Made by a program: the position numbers and the translations under genes. Under the pieces are notes generated by a model. It did no database searches. It was not told the origin of the DNA and saw nothing but the letters and a program-made list of their open reading frames with translations. DNA of 64,000 nucleotides from Bacteroidota bacterium (GTDB taxonomy: Bacteria; Bacteroidota; Bacteroidia; B-17B0; Aurantibacillaceae), in assembly GCA_016711805.1 (NCBI GenBank), contig JADJSH010000005.1, forward strand, positions 124,001-188,000, read 5' to 3'. Below, in pieces: positions 63,639 to 64,000 of this stretch; the first letter of the stretch is position 1, and every line of letters starts with the position of its first letter.

Positions 63639-64000
63639 ATGAACTCACATTACACGTATTTGGCATTAGACATTGCTAGCGTTTTATTTCCTCTAGCTTT
63701 AAGTTTCGATAAAAAAGTAGCATTTTATAAACTATGGAAATATTTGTTTCCTGCTATGTTTATTTCAGGAGCTTTTTTTATTTTGTGGGATGTGTTATTT
63801 ACTGCACAAGGAGTTTGGGGCTTTAATCCAAAATATATTACTGGAATAAACATATTTAATCTTCCTATTGAGGAAGTATTGTTTTTTGTATGTGTTCCTT
63901 ACTCGTGTGTGTTTATTTATGAAGTTTTTAATGCTTATGTGAAACGTGATGTGCTTGGAACTTGTGGTAAAAGAATAAGCATTTTAATTTCTATAATAAG
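63639..64000 (+). CDS. Lycopene cyclase (CrtYcd type), N-terminal part
   Basis: The visible 120 residues start at ATG 63639 and run off the window. The stretch ILWDVLFTAQGVWGFNPKYITGINIFNLPIEEVLFFVCVPY is diagnostic of the bacterial/archaeal lycopene cyclase domain family, with the PIEEVLFF motif that carries the catalytic acidic residues. In Bacteroidota the two CrtYc and CrtYd halves are usually fused, giving about 230-240 residues; the second half is beyond the window. It would cyclise lycopene ends to beta-ionone rings, the substrate of CrtZ. Confidence 0.92.
   Translation, partial: MNSHYTYLALDIASVLFPLALSFDKKVAFYKLWKYLFPAMFISGAFFILWDVLFTAQGVWGFNPKYITGINIFNLPIEEVLFFVCVPYSCVFIYEVFNAYVKRDVLGTCGKRISILISII

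Overview
The window is a strongly A/T-rich piece of a Bacteroidota chromosome, probably from a Flavobacteriales-like or related gliding-type lineage. The evidence is a type IX secretion system (T9SS) locus (porV, porU, a PorP/SprF protein, gldJ, followed by murF), many secreted proteins ending in T9SS C-terminal sorting domains, Bacteroidota-type promoters (TTG, about 19 nt, TAnnTTTG), a LytS/LytTR-type two-component pair with a periplasmic propeller sensor, and a flavobacterial-type carotenoid cluster. It is mostly ordinary housekeeping chromosome with some accessory islands.

Layout. 1-4.3 kb: a cut-off membrane glycosyltransferase-like protein, an FtsX-type ABC permease, a beta-barrel protein, serC and a 44-residue lipoprotein. 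4.3-7.9 kb (minus strand): the translation operon rplM-rpsI-rpsB-tsf, with pyrH beyond it. 8-10.5 kb: a SatD-like gene, tRNA-Asp, lolA-like and aroE. 10.5-17.5 kb: a broken SpoIIE-type phosphatase, a long imperfect palindromic repeat, a frameshifted lpxD, a T9SS cargo, a helical-repeat protein, an M23/LysM peptidase and ilvE. 17.7-19.9 kb: metK with one in-frame stop, then an ankyrin gene framed by inverted repeats and hairpins. 20-28.3 kb: a LysE transporter, then a surface-adhesin export module (17-repeat PKD protein with type B sorting domain, a PorE-like propeller protein, a PorP/SprF protein) lying directly downstream of the RNase P RNA. 28.6-34.2 kb: recA, a YiiX-type enzyme, a broken purple acid phosphatase, a MORN/YwqK-like protein and mnmA. 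34.3-42.7 kb: two T9SS cargo genes and an adjacent LytS/LytTR two-component system, all frameshifted. 42.9-47.1 kb: eno, frameshifted nadK, a CBS protein and proline dehydrogenase. 47.2-56.6 kb: porV, porU, porP/sprF, gldJ, murF. 56.7-62.4 kb: a T9SS cargo, tRNA-Pro and the ppk-ppx-small membrane protein operon. 62.5-64 kb: cruF-like, crtZ and a cut-off lycopene cyclase.

Two themes deserve attention. First, ten genes are interrupted, nine of them by single-base indels, nearly all in A or T runs, and one (metK) by a nonsense change. Three (metK, nadK, lpxD) are genes a free-living Gram-negative cell normally cannot lose, so sequencing error is the simplest general explanation. However, nine of about nineteen indels fall in the 3.7-kb two-component locus, which may instead be truly decaying. 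Second, two nearly identical 34-35-nt motifs lie upstream of the two T9SS cargo genes next to the LytTR regulator. Each contains two GTT-type half sites 20-21 bp apart, the spacing LytTR proteins usually recognise. This suggests a local sensor-regulator-secreted-protein circuit, and it is the best candidate here for something undescribed.
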